A stretch of DNA of 64,000 nucleotides from Nitzschia sp. DOCU1 (lineage: Eukaryota; Bacillariophyta; Bacillariophyceae; Bacillariales; Bacillariaceae): positions 1,116,001-1,180,000 of the forward strand of contig OX595992.1 in the NCBI GenBank assembly GCA_951394045.1. Reading direction: 5' to 3'. Below the pieces are notes generated by a model. That model was not told where the DNA came from, did no database searches, and saw only the letters and a program-made list of their open reading frames with translations. Positions 29,486-39,102 of the stretch are shown here, one piece after another (within the stretch, counting starts at the first letter, position 1; the number at the start of each line of letters is the position of its first letter). Position numbers and translations under genes: made by a program.

Positions 29486-32400
29486 ATGGAAGATCAGGCA
29501 ACATTCCCTCACGAAACAGATCAGTCCGAGCAAGAACAACAACGCCAGATTGCAGAGCATAACGAGAATGATGGTTCCTTGGCGCAAGTAGAACCCGGGT
29601 CGACGACGGCGACCGGTGTGCAAGTTCCCGCCGTTGTAGCCGATGTTATAATGGACGAGATTGCGACTAGCGCATATGAAGGCTCCGCAGCGGACGTGCA
29701 TATTGCCATGGGAAGCACGCCTGACAATGTGGCTGGGGTCGACAGTTCGACAACCCCACATGCTGATGCTAGTGGGAATGCCGACCAAAGTCACGGGGAT
29801 GACGCGACGGGTCCAGCTGTCAAGCGCCAACGTTTAGATGAAGCTGGGACTTCCAATGGCATTGAAGAATCGGCGGCTGGCGCGTCGCTTAGTGCTGCCG
29901 AGGCTATTGCGCAACAGAACAAGAAGGTACACACTGAACAGTGGAATGAGATGCTGGAGCGTCTTAAGGCATACAAGGCTCAATACGGCGATACCCTCGT
30001 GCCAAAGCGTTTCGCCCAGGATCCAAGATTAGGGACCTGGGTAGAGACTCAGCGAGTACAGTACAAGCGATTGCCTCGCATCCATGACGAATCTGTGGGG
30101 CATGAAGTCCCCCAGCCGAACAAGCGATTAACAGCGGAACGACTGCAAAAGCTATCGGACCTAGAATTTTGCTGGTCCGCAAAACATATTCGTAAGACGG
30201 GAAGCACGGGTAGCTTGGGCTCAGCTACGGGAGCAGCCAAGACAGCTACCCCATCTTCTCCTGCTGTCAACGACACCATGATGGTGACGGAGGAACCGAC
30301 AGCCGAAACCTTAGTCCCTTCAACAGTCACTGTAACGATGCCAGGGCCGGCTGCTGCCCCTGCACCCGACCCTCGGCCTCCAGCTCCAATTGCCACCAAT
30401 CCTGCTGCTACTATCGCCAAAGCGGCAGCTGCCGTTGCCAGTGCTGATGCTCAGTGGGACGACTTTTATGAACGATTGGCGCGATTCCAGCAGATTCACG
30501 GTCACACTCTAGTTCCCCGAAAGTACGAAGCTGATCCAAAGGTACGTTGTTAGATTTGGTGGCTCGCCTGATTCGTGAATTTATTGTTGGCACTTACAAA
30601 TGCTCGTTGTCGACCCTTCAAAGCTTGGCGCCTGGGTTGAAACGCAGCGAGTGTTGTGGAATCGAGATTACAATCAAGGCAAGGACAAGTCACCCTGGCC
30701 AGTGGACCCCGCGACCGCTGTGGCCATTACTAAGCGTCTCTCCTTGGAGCGAAAGGAGAAACTAGATGCTCTGGGCTTTGTTTGGAGTTTACGAAGCAAG
30801 AGAATCGATGATCACTGGGACGAAATGTTTAAACAACTTGTCGATTACAAGAATGAGCATGGCGATTGTTTGGTTCCTTCACGATATGAAGCCAATTTGA
30901 AGCTAGGCAAGTGGGTCGAGACGCAGCGATACGAATATACCAAGCTACAGCGCTCTGCCTATTCTTCAGACAACGATGAGGCGGTGGTTGCCGCCCCGGC
31001 AGGCAGTAACTCGGGGTTGCGTCCTACGAATCCTCGTTTAACCCCCGAACGTTTACGGCGGCTTGAATCTATTGGATTCGAGTGGAAGGTGAAGAACAAG
31101 ATGAAACGATACTATGACAAGCAATGGGACGGCATGTTCCAAAAGTTGCTCGAATTTAAGGCACAATACGGGCACGGTAAGTAGAAGCCTAGCTTGGTGA
31201 ACAGAACCATAGTTTACATTGCAGGTTTGGCTAATGAGTCGTTTCTCTTTTTGTGCAGTGAACGTCCCAAAGAGATACCCTGAGAATATGAAGTTAGGTA
31301 CGTGGGTGCACACGCAACGCATTCAGTACCGCAAGCTGACGACCGGGAACGTGAAGGAAACGGGAAAGGACGGCAAGCCTGATGGTGGAGACGCGGCAAA
31401 GTCCGAAGATTCACCCGGCGCTTCGGATCCCAATGCGAGCCCACCCTATTCATTTCATGAAGAGGGAGAGGACATCGGGGGCAGCGGCACTAACTGGACG
31501 GCGGAGCAAGCCCAGAGCTACCGCTTGACCGATGCTAGGCGCCAGCGACTTGAGGAGGTGGGCTTTTGCTGGTCGGCACGAGAAGGCAACGAAAAGGCGA
31601 CGCTGGAAACTGCTGGACGCATCACTCGCAATTCCTATGATGATCAATGGGATGCTATGTTTGATATGCTCGCAAAATACAAGGAAGAGCACGGCCATAC
31701 CAATGTGCCGAAGCGTTACCAGGCAAACCCTAAGGTAAGTTGATAGATCTGGTGGCTCACACGATTTGTGCACTCAATGTTGGCACTTACAAATGCTCGT
31801 TGTCGACCCTTCAAAGCTTGGCACCTGGGTGGATACGCAACGTGTGCAATACAAAAAGTTGCAAAAGAAGATTGCCCAGCTTCAGCATCAGAAGCAGCTG
31901 GAAGCGAGTGGGCAGATGGCTGTTGATGACAATGCAAGTGTTGGTTCCACCGGTTCCACCACGGGAACACCTTTGGTGGGGCGGCTAACGCAGGAGCGAA
32001 TAAATCGCCTGCAAGGGTTGGGGTTTGTCTGGAGCCTCCGAGATGATTGGGCAAAGCATTATGAAGAACTCAAGGGTACGTTATTAGATCTGGTGGCTCA
32101 CATGATTTGTGGACTCAATGTTGGTACTTACAAATGTTCATTGTCGACCCTTCAGCGTATCGCGCGATCCATGGGCATTGCAATGTGCCCGCTAGATATC
32201 AGGAGAATCGCCGACTTGGAATTTGGGTGCGTCGTCGGCGTTTCACTGCGATTCGTTCGTCTTGCAGCTATATCTAACCCAATCCTTTCCGTCATATAGG
32301 TTTCAGCGCAGCGCCAGCAGTATAAGATTCTTCAGCAGCAGAAGCTTGCACCGGGTACTCTTAATCAGAATTCTGCCGCTGCCGTTGCCGTTGCCCTCCT

Positions 32401-33164
32401 CATGGACAACGAGACGGGTTCGGCTGATGGCTCCCCTCCCGTCGACGGTGCAAACAATGCCACAGCTTCCAACAATGATGCCAAAGCTCGTCGATCGGCT
32501 CCGCTCACGCAAGAACGAATTGATCTGTTGAACGCGATTGGCTTTACTTGGACCATTCGATCCAGGGATTCTATGGGTGAATCCTGGAACCAGCGTCTTC
32601 ACGAATTACGTCAATTCAAGCAGCAATATGGGCACTGCCTCGTACCCTCCCGCTATGAAGCGAATCCGGAGCTTGGAATATGGGTACGCGACTTGCCTTT
32701 TCGAGGATGCCCTCCGTCTTGTTTCGCCTGGCACTTACGTTTGTGTTTATCTCGTTGCTTTTCAGGTTGGAACGCAGCGAACCCAATATCGTCTTTTCAT
32801 GCGGTCCAAGGAGACCGGCGTCCCGGTATCCACTAGCATGAATAAAGATCGCATTCGAGACCTCGAAGAATTGGGATTCGTCTGGGCTCTACGATCTACT
32901 CTTCCGGATGAGACCGTCGCCGCAGCCGAGGCGGCTGCGGCCGCGGTGGAAATCGCAGATCAGATGGCTGGCGTCGCTGCCGCCCACGATCCCACCGCCT
33001 ATCACCACCATGCGCAGCATCTGGACGATCATAACCCTTTCGAGCTTCCGCACCAATCACATGTCCATGAAGCACCTGGACACCCGACGGAAGGAGGGAA
33101 TACGGATGTTTCCAACCACAATAACGGGGCGGGCTCTCACAACGATTATGGCATTGCCATTTGA
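29486..33164 (+). CDS. Seven-repeat helicase-associated (HA) domain protein
   Basis: Seven exons (29486-30541, 30624-31176, 31259-31734, 31817-32075, 32156-32226, 32300-32683, 32766-33164) join in phase to 1065 residues. The protein has no helicase core. It carries seven helicase-associated domains (Pfam PF03457 type), each with the pattern W...L..Y...HGH..VP.RY...P.LG.WV.TQR..Y, followed by L..ERL..L...GF.WS.R. Examples are EHGHTNVPKRYQANPK then LGTWVDTQRVQY. The N-terminus is acidic and Ala/Thr-rich with a basic patch (VKRQRLDE). Repeats are separated by low-complexity linkers. HA domains are thought to bind nucleic acid and are expanded in diatoms; the role is unknown. Introns 1, 3 and 4 are near-identical to one another. 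Confidence 0.88.
30542..30623 (+). repeat. Intron 1 of HA gene, member of an intron repeat family
   Basis: An 82-nt phase-0 intron. By hand alignment it differs from the intron at 31735 at about 11 of 82 positions. The last 37 nt, including a CACTTAC branch-site-like element and GTCGACCCTTC, are identical. Confidence 0.85.
31735..31816 (+). repeat. Intron 3 of HA gene, member of an intron repeat family
   Basis: An 82-nt phase-0 intron at the equivalent position of a different HA repeat (after PK, before LGTW). It is nearly identical to introns 1 and 4. Confidence 0.85.
32076..32155 (+). repeat. Intron 4 of HA gene, member of an intron repeat family
   Basis: An 80-nt phase-1 intron at a non-equivalent site, upstream of the GHCNVP motif rather than after it. 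It nonetheless differs from intron 3 at only about 8 positions plus a 2-nt gap. Confidence 0.85.
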
Positions 33165-33298
33165 GTGTAGCGAACCTCCATCCTACTTTTAGAATGTGAA
33201 TGGCAGCACGGGCGCTATCACTTGTTGTATAATTACTATTCTGTACTATTGGAACCACAATTCATTATATTTTTGAAGGAAGCTCTTTGGGGTTTCGA

Positions 33299-34345
33299 CT
33301 AGTCCATTTCTTCGATCGGCCCTCTGTCACTTTTTGGGCTTTCGACTAGTCGATTTCTTCCATCCAAGTGGCCGAGGTACGAATGTCGCCGCGTGCGGTC
33401 GCCGAGAACTCTTTGGCCCCATTCTCGGCAACGATCATTCGACGTTCTCATAAGCACCCATTCCATGGGAAGGTCCAGTCGTCCGTTCTTGGTTGTATTT
33501 TGAATGTGAACAATCATATCCCTGTAATATTGCAGCGTGCTGAGTTGATTATTGTCACTCCATCTCGCCGTCGCAAAGAAAGGAAGGCCATTGCGCTCAA
33601 AAACGGTCCCATTTTCCATTTCTAGACAGGGCGGGAAACGCCTCTGGTCTTGCACGTCATCATGATCTTTCGGGCCATAGTTATATCGGAATCGTATATT
33701 CCTAAGATCGTCGGGGTATTGCCGCATGGCTTCAATCAATTGCGTATGAGGGACAGAGCGTGTAAAGTACAAATCGTGTTGAAGTAGGTACACAAAATGA
33801 TTTGAGGGGTCGTGTTGCTTGTAGTGTTTGGCTGTGTACCTGGCAATATGGTTCAGAGCTTCGCTCACGCTCCCCGAAATGTGCCGGTGTTGATCCATGA
33901 CAAGTACTTTGACATTGGTGAATGGATAGAACGAGGCAGATCGAAGATTACGGATATACCTCGTTAAACGATGCTGATGTCTTGCTGTCATGTTGGGATC
34001 TTTGGCATTTGGCGGAATTCCATCGACCGTCACATAGATTGGCGTGTCCCCGGGAATACCGTCCAGCTTGAGCAACGAAGAAATCGTTTTGTTGATGAAG
34101 TTTATACTCGGATGTATCGGAATAAGACTGGAAGTAATGACAACACTCAAATGATAGTCTAAATCTGAAATGGTCGTGTTCTCCGGTACGCGTGGACCAC
34201 TTCTGTCAATGCCGTCACCACCCCAAATGATTCCGTTGCTCCCGCCGTTCCGATTCACTTGAAATGTTGGAAGTACCCTTTGGATGGAAGACAGTTGAAA
34301 GCCAGCCATCAAGCCGGTCAAAAATATGACAATACCGCGTTGCAT
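33299..34345 (-). CDS. Glycosyltransferase-like type II membrane protein
   Basis: A 348-residue intronless protein with an N-terminal hydrophobic anchor (MQRGIVIFLTGLMAGF) and a lumenal domain with a GT-A-like layout: SVVITSSLIPIHPSINFINKTI, then IYVTVDG, then VYLLQHDLYFTR in the place where GT-A enzymes carry the metal-binding DxD, and NGLPFFATARWSDNNQ. Several N-glycosylation sequons (NTT, NKT, NMT, NGT) fit a Golgi location. Donor and acceptor sugars cannot be told. A short duplication (TTTCGACTAGTC..TTTCTTC) at 33294-33363 flanks the stop codon. Confidence 0.6.
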   Translation of the reverse strand: MQRGIVIFLTGLMAGFQLSSIQRVLPTFQVNRNGGSNGIIWGGDGIDRSGPRVPENTTISDLDYHLSVVITSSLIPIHPSINFINKTISSLLKLDGIPGDTPIYVTVDGIPPNAKDPNMTARHQHRLTRYIRNLRSASFYPFTNVKVLVMDQHRHISGSVSEALNHIARYTAKHYKQHDPSNHFVYLLQHDLYFTRSVPHTQLIEAMRQYPDDLRNIRFRYNYGPKDHDDVQDQRRFPPCLEMENGTVFERNGLPFFATARWSDNNQLSTLQYYRDMIVHIQNTTKNGRLDLPMEWVLMRTSNDRCREWGQRVLGDRTRRHSYLGHLDGRNRLVESPKSDRGPIEEMD

Positions 34346-35067
34346 GGCAACTTCAACGTTCTCTTACAAAAGAAATCTTGAAAATGACGAGAGAATAACA
34401 AGGCTATCAATCGCGGTCTGGTGAAGTCAAAGTACTGTTCCGCTTTCACCATTCATGCGGCATGCATTGCTTTACGTTGCCGAAATAAGGGCATTTCTGA
34501 AAATCGTTGTTCGTTAATCCATCCATTTAAAAGGGCATGTTTCTGAGTTCATAGAACATTAGCTGGAGTCTTGTGACTGATTACCCGATGTTTGGAATCC
34601 TTGAAAAATGTGAGCATCCTGCCGTTGAGTTTATTGGTACCTCGGCCAGCGCGCCGGGGGGGGGGGGGGCATATTGCTTTTTGGCAAACTACCTTTCATA
34701 TCTACGAGTATTATTTATTATCATGTGTAAGGACCCATTTTGACCCATTTGACCTTTGTCCCATCCCAAGGACTATTGCGCCAAGGGTAATAGTAGACTT
34801 CCCAACCTTCTGTCTTTCGCATCCAATATCTGTCAGTTGTAACCAGGGCTGGAGGAGTAGCAGAAATCCGGTAGACGGCAACAGCTCGAAACAAGTAGAC
34901 TGGGAGCAACAAATGGCTGGCGAAAACATAATGGAAACGCGCGATAAAATGCAATTGACTCTATTAGAAGGAGTCTATCTTTTTTCATTCGACTACTGAT
35001 ATTGTTTGGGTAATCTGCGCTGATCGACGGAACACTGGCCCAGCAATAATATCTGTCGCGAACGGTC
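34346..35067. other. Intergenic region with a 14-G homopolymer
   Basis: No supported gene. A run of 14 G residues lies at 34656-34669. Short frames on both strands lack domains. Confidence 0.5.
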
Positions 35068-35649
35068 CTACAGAGTCTCCAATAAGGCGGCCTCTGGTCG
35101 GGTCAAGTCACAGTTCAGATAGTTGGATGCCTTTTCTGCTTGATCATGACTTAGACATAGTCCAAAGACGCCCGCTGCATCGCACCATACACACATTCCG
35201 CCCTGCGAGTCGGTAGTTGCATCGCAAATCTTGGCCGGATCATCATCGTCAGGCGAGGCATCGGATGGTGCGTTTAGACACTTGGTATCATAAGGGGCCA
35301 TCAGCTCGACTGGCGTCGTCTCTGTAGCACCACGAAGAAACAATGTGGCAGCCGAGCCTGCCTCCTCGCCCTCCTCCTTGAAGCATTTGACTTTTGGAAG
35401 TTTGCGTATCAGCGCCTTTTCTTGATATTCCGAAACGCAAATGCCGGGCAAGCCTTCCCCTTGACACCAGGCACATTTCTTAAGACCCACACATGTATCG
35501 TGATCATTGGCAGAAATGGTGCAACGAAATGGGTTCTTCTCCAAAGAATGATGATCGTCGGCGTCTTGGAGCGCAAATACCCCTGAGGATGAGTCGTGGA
35601 ATGAGAACAGGGCGAGTGATGCCAGAAGAAGGGCAAACGAGAATCGCAT
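35068..35649 (-). CDS. Secreted Cys-rich two-repeat protein
   Basis: Starts at MRFSFALL, giving 193 residues with a clear signal peptide. The open frame extends upstream, but the upstream part is low-complexity and unlike a protein. The mature protein has two related Cys-rich units: CVGLKKCAWCQGEGLPGICVS then QEKA, and GGMCVWCDAAGVFGLCLS then QAEKA. Each shares a CxWC..G..G.C(V/L)S pattern. A Pro/Asp-rich acidic linker lies between them. The units are PSI-like in size, but I would not assign a family. Secretion is likely; the function is unknown. Confidence 0.7.
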   Translation of the reverse strand: MRFSFALLLASLALFSFHDSSSGVFALQDADDHHSLEKNPFRCTISANDHDTCVGLKKCAWCQGEGLPGICVSEYQEKALIRKLPKVKCFKEEGEEAGSAATLFLRGATETTPVELMAPYDTKCLNAPSDASPDDDDPAKICDATTDSQGGMCVWCDAAGVFGLCLSHDQAEKASNYLNCDLTRPEAALLETL

Positions 35650-36053
35650 CTTGTGAAGAATTATCCAAATGCACAGGCACTTTATAAAAGAAATGTGATG
35701 GTAGTGGGGGGGACAGACACGGGAAAGTGTGGTTTCGGTTGTTGGTGGGGTGCAATGACTGTGAGAATGAGGTTCTTCCGCCTCTGGATCGTGTCTTGGC
35801 AGCAGTTCACCTTTTTTACTGGCGTAAAACCAAGATCTTCGACTGTTTTGACTAAAAGTCGGACGCCGACGAGAATTGAAAGTGGCATCACTCCAAGCAG
35901 ACAACGACAATACAATTGCATTTGATTAATGAGTCCATCATTACGCCAAAAGATTTGGTTCTAGGAACAACCAAGAAGCCGGCTGTCAAATCGGAGCAAT
36001 GCCAGCAACAGCTCCACAATTTGACATCGCTTACCCGGTTTACTAAAACGAAA
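35650..36053. other. Intergenic region, divergent promoters
   Basis: The gap between the secreted Cys-rich gene and the Popeye-domain gene. An in-frame open stretch precedes the Popeye ATG but contains no ATG of its own in good context. Confidence 0.35.
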
Positions 36054-37190
36054 ATGGTAGAAGTTGCACAAATCAGTCCTTTTCTCTATTGCTCCACCGC
36101 CTTCTTTGCATGCTCGGCAATCTCCTCGGATCTCCTATTCATTCGATTCTCTTTGGCTGGAGGCTTTCTGTTCTTGATACTGGCGTCGCTAAGCGGTCAA
36201 TCTTCCGATGGATCCTTTTCTGAAATGCCACTGTCCGACGGAATCCTTGACATTCCAATTTTTGTCAACATGATTCTCTTTTCACTGAATTCGTACATTT
36301 GCCTAAGGCTGATACGAGACGAACGTCCCTTCTACACCAAGTCCCTGAATGACGAAGAAATGGCTCTCTTTCGATTCTTTCAGTCTCGTTGCGGCTTGAC
36401 AGGATTACAATTCCAACATATTCTGGCCAATGGCGAATTTTTAGAATTGCCCGCCAACACGTCGGTACCGAATTGTGCGAGTAGCTTGTACTTGGTCTTG
36501 GAGGGAACGGTCACCTGCAAGGCCAAATTTCAGGGCAATGTCTTTGGTGACACTTTTGTCAAGCGAAGTGGCGAGTTCTTTGATTTGAAAATGTTCAATC
36601 TGTTTTCTCTTCCTGTCGGATTTGACGATGTGGAATTCCAAGCCAAGACGTTGAAAAAGACAAAATTCTTTTGCTGGAATGTGTACGGTATCATTGCCAT
36701 GCGTGAAGCCAAGTCCCCGTCGCTCAAGGAATATTGGGAGTACATGGTGATGCGAGCCTTGACGGGTGCCGCCATTCGGCATCATTTAAAACTCCGATCG
36801 ACTTTGTACGATTCACTCCTCATTCCAGAACATGAAAGTTGGTTGGAAGGTGCACCCTCCAGAGACTTTTGGAAGCAAGAAAAGTCGACGGGAAGTTGGG
36901 ACCACTGTCAACGTCAATGGCATCAAATTCGATCTTCTTTGATGAATGTGATTCCGCCTCGGGGAGTCCGACAACGACCCGGCATTCCCGATGGGCGAAA
37001 CCCCAAACAAGCCCACTTTGAGTTGTTGTGTAAGACTGCGGCAGCAGAGCCCAAGCAAGATGACCCTAACAACTTTGGATTCCTCAAGGATATGAAGGAT
37101 CTACGAGAAATCCCACCTGGGGATGACAGTGACAGGTCTGAAACGGACCAAAGTCCTCCATTTGGATTGTTCTGCAAGCCTAGCAAGTAA
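36054..37190 (+). CDS. Popeye-domain membrane protein
   Basis: A 378-residue intronless protein starting at MVEVAQIS. Three hydrophobic segments in the first 95 residues are followed by a Popeye domain: a beta-roll related to cyclic-nucleotide-binding domains that in animals binds cAMP. Support comes from ERPFYTKSLNDEEMALFRFF, GLTGLQFQHILANGEFLELPANTSV and LYLVLEGTVTC, which match the family's opening and first strands. The usual vertebrate phosphate-binding DSPE motif is not obvious, so nucleotide binding is not established. The C-terminus is Pro- and Asp-rich. Together with the cyclase/PDE at 8275, it suggests cyclic-nucleotide signalling, though the two genes are far apart. Confidence 0.75.
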   Translation: MVEVAQISPFLYCSTAFFACSAISSDLLFIRFSLAGGFLFLILASLSGQSSDGSFSEMPLSDGILDIPIFVNMILFSLNSYICLRLIRDERPFYTKSLNDEEMALFRFFQSRCGLTGLQFQHILANGEFLELPANTSVPNCASSLYLVLEGTVTCKAKFQGNVFGDTFVKRSGEFFDLKMFNLFSLPVGFDDVEFQAKTLKKTKFFCWNVYGIIAMREAKSPSLKEYWEYMVMRALTGAAIRHHLKLRSTLYDSLLIPEHESWLEGAPSRDFWKQEKSTGSWDHCQRQWHQIRSSLMNVIPPRGVRQRPGIPDGRNPKQAHFELLCKTAAAEPKQDDPNNFGFLKDMKDLREIPPGDDSDRSETDQSPPFGLFCKPSK

Positions 37191-37462
37191 GAAAGTGGAG
37201 CATGGTCAGAAAGTTTTTTTGGGCGGCCTCTAGACTTTGTCGACGAATCCTCGTCAATTATGTGTCTGTCTCTCAGTGCCCTCTAAAGCATAGAGGCCTT
37301 TCTTCGAGACGGGGCGCGCTCATGTCTAGACCTCTGAAATCGCCTCTGTGCAGGATCGTTCGGGTAGCCCAGTCTCGACTACCTACCTGCCTATGACCTC
37401 CTCGTAAGCAATGACAAGATATATAACACTGTCCGTGCACATTCGTTTCTATCATTATACTT

Positions 37463-38353
37463 CTATAGTTGCAATTCGACTTTACCTTCCCTCATGAATT
37501 CACGCATCGCACTGTACTTTGCCACCAAACAGTTTCCCTCCTCTTGCTCTACGTCATCCGCCACAAAGGCCTCATTGACCAGCCAAAAATGATACCCATC
37601 ATAATCCGGCTGATCAATCATGTTTCCTTCATCCAAACGTTGCCAGGCTTCCGGAATATGATCCAAGACAGTTTGACGCAAATGATCTTCCAACAATGCT
37701 CCATACTCTTTGAGGTATTCTAGTTCGGCTTCACTCAAGTGATCGACTTTTTCTCGCATATGCAACGGATGAGCTTCAATTTTCGCCAATCGTTCGGCCA
37801 TCCAGTTTGCCAAGACGTATTTGAGTCGATCCAAATCCACTTGCGCCAACGTGGCCAGCAAATGCTGGACGGACGCCTCGCCCGCATTCCAATTCGCCAC
37901 ACCCTCCAGCGCTTGATCAATCCACTCTTGACGAGCATCCATTTGAAGTTTGATTTGTTCTACCATGTCTGTATCGTACTCTAATAGCTCTGGGCAGTGC
38001 TTTTCTTGGTGCCAAAATTGATGCAACTTAGTGCACAATTCATTGAGTTGAAATTGATGCTGGCCGTCCTCGGCCGTGTCGCCAGTCAAGAAATCAAACT
38101 CTGCCGCCTCTTCTGCTTCTACCTCTTCGTCGTCGTCTTCACGACGTCGTTTGGCTTCTTGCAGAGCTACTGGCACATCAATGAACCGTCGGCTAGGAGT
38201 TTCCGCAGTGTCATCCCAGTCATGACTCGTCATAAGTTCCGTCGCGGCAGTTTCGACCGAGGGACGACCTGCGGCAGCCTTGTCATCGTCGTCGTCATAA
38301 AAGATCTCTTCTTCCTCTTCGAGTTCTCCTAGCAAGTTGTTGAGGTCCGCCAT
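37463..38353 (-). CDS. SLD5: GINS complex subunit Sld5
   Basis: Subunit of the GINS tetramer, part of the CMG replicative helicase that unwinds DNA at forks. It is a single 296-residue exon. An acidic, low-complexity N-terminus of about 90 residues precedes the conserved helical A domain (FWHQEKHCPELLEY, RLKYVLANWMAERLAKIEAHPLHM, LSEAELEYLKEYGALLEDHL) and a C-terminal B domain. The block HFLKNxxP-type end is diverged as HIPEAWQRLDE. It is divergent from the giant coiled-coil gene, with E2F-like sites between them. Confidence 0.9.
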   Translation of the reverse strand: MADLNNLLGELEEEEEIFYDDDDDKAAAGRPSVETAATELMTSHDWDDTAETPSRRFIDVPVALQEAKRRREDDDEEVEAEEAAEFDFLTGDTAEDGQHQFQLNELCTKLHQFWHQEKHCPELLEYDTDMVEQIKLQMDARQEWIDQALEGVANWNAGEASVQHLLATLAQVDLDRLKYVLANWMAERLAKIEAHPLHMREKVDHLSEAELEYLKEYGALLEDHLRQTVLDHIPEAWQRLDEGNMIDQPDYDGYHFWLVNEAFVADDVEQEEGNCLVAKYSAMREFMREGKVELQL

Positions 38354-39102
38354 GGTAATGCTGTGATAGAACTTCTAGAATAGCTACAGGAGAAGTTGCT
38401 GTTGTTGACCGAACGGTATATCGTACTGTAGATAAGGTCGTTAAAACCTCGAACAAACCCAATGATGCTTAATCCTTGCCATTGAGTACTGAGTCTACGC
38501 GAGTCTACGTGCATTGATGAGGGAAGTGGATTTATGGCGTGGATTTGATGTTGGATGTGCTGTCGGAGGGAGGAAAATGGCGCGAAACATTTGATTCAGT
38601 CATGCCAGTCAATTGAACGCCATCCCCGTAGACATTGTACCAATTTCTGCGCAAGTGTAAAGTTGTACTATCTCCACTGAAGACGTTTGGGCGGGTCCGA
38701 CCGGTCTAGGCCCACACGAGTCACATCTTCAGATTTGAAGATCTAAATAAAAGCCGGGCGGTCATTTGGCGCGTTGGGTGGAATGTCAAATCGCTGACCT
38801 CGCCCAAATTCAAACTCTTCCCTCGCCGTAATCCAGTCGTTCGCCAGACTGAAGGAACGCAATGAGCGAGGACAGTTTCACAGCATCCCGATACTATAAA
38901 CTATTGCAAAACGGCATTTGGGAGATTGTCGTCTCCACCAACCCTGGAGGTCCTTCGCTTTGTAGTCTTGGAACAGTCAGTGGGGGCACCACAGGGTTTT
39001 GAAATCGATCGTTTTGACGAGTCTTTCGATCGTTCTTTTTACTTGGAAGACTCGGGTATTAAGATCTTGGTCTGGCTGGGACTTGCACAATAAATAATCG
39101 CC
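38354..39102. promoter_or_regulatory. Bidirectional promoter region with E2F-like sites
   Basis: Separates Sld5 (minus) from the coiled-coil gene (plus). It contains GCGCGAAA at 38580-38587 (TTTCGCGC on the minus strand) and TTTGGCGC at 38765-38772. Both match the E2F/DP consensus TTTSSCGC, as expected for a replication gene. A short upstream ORF of 46 codons begins at the ATG near 38862. Confidence 0.55.

Noticed and set aside
34656..34669. Poly-G run of 14 as a functional element
   Set aside because: Single homopolymer with no flanking structure; could also be a sequencing-length uncertainty.
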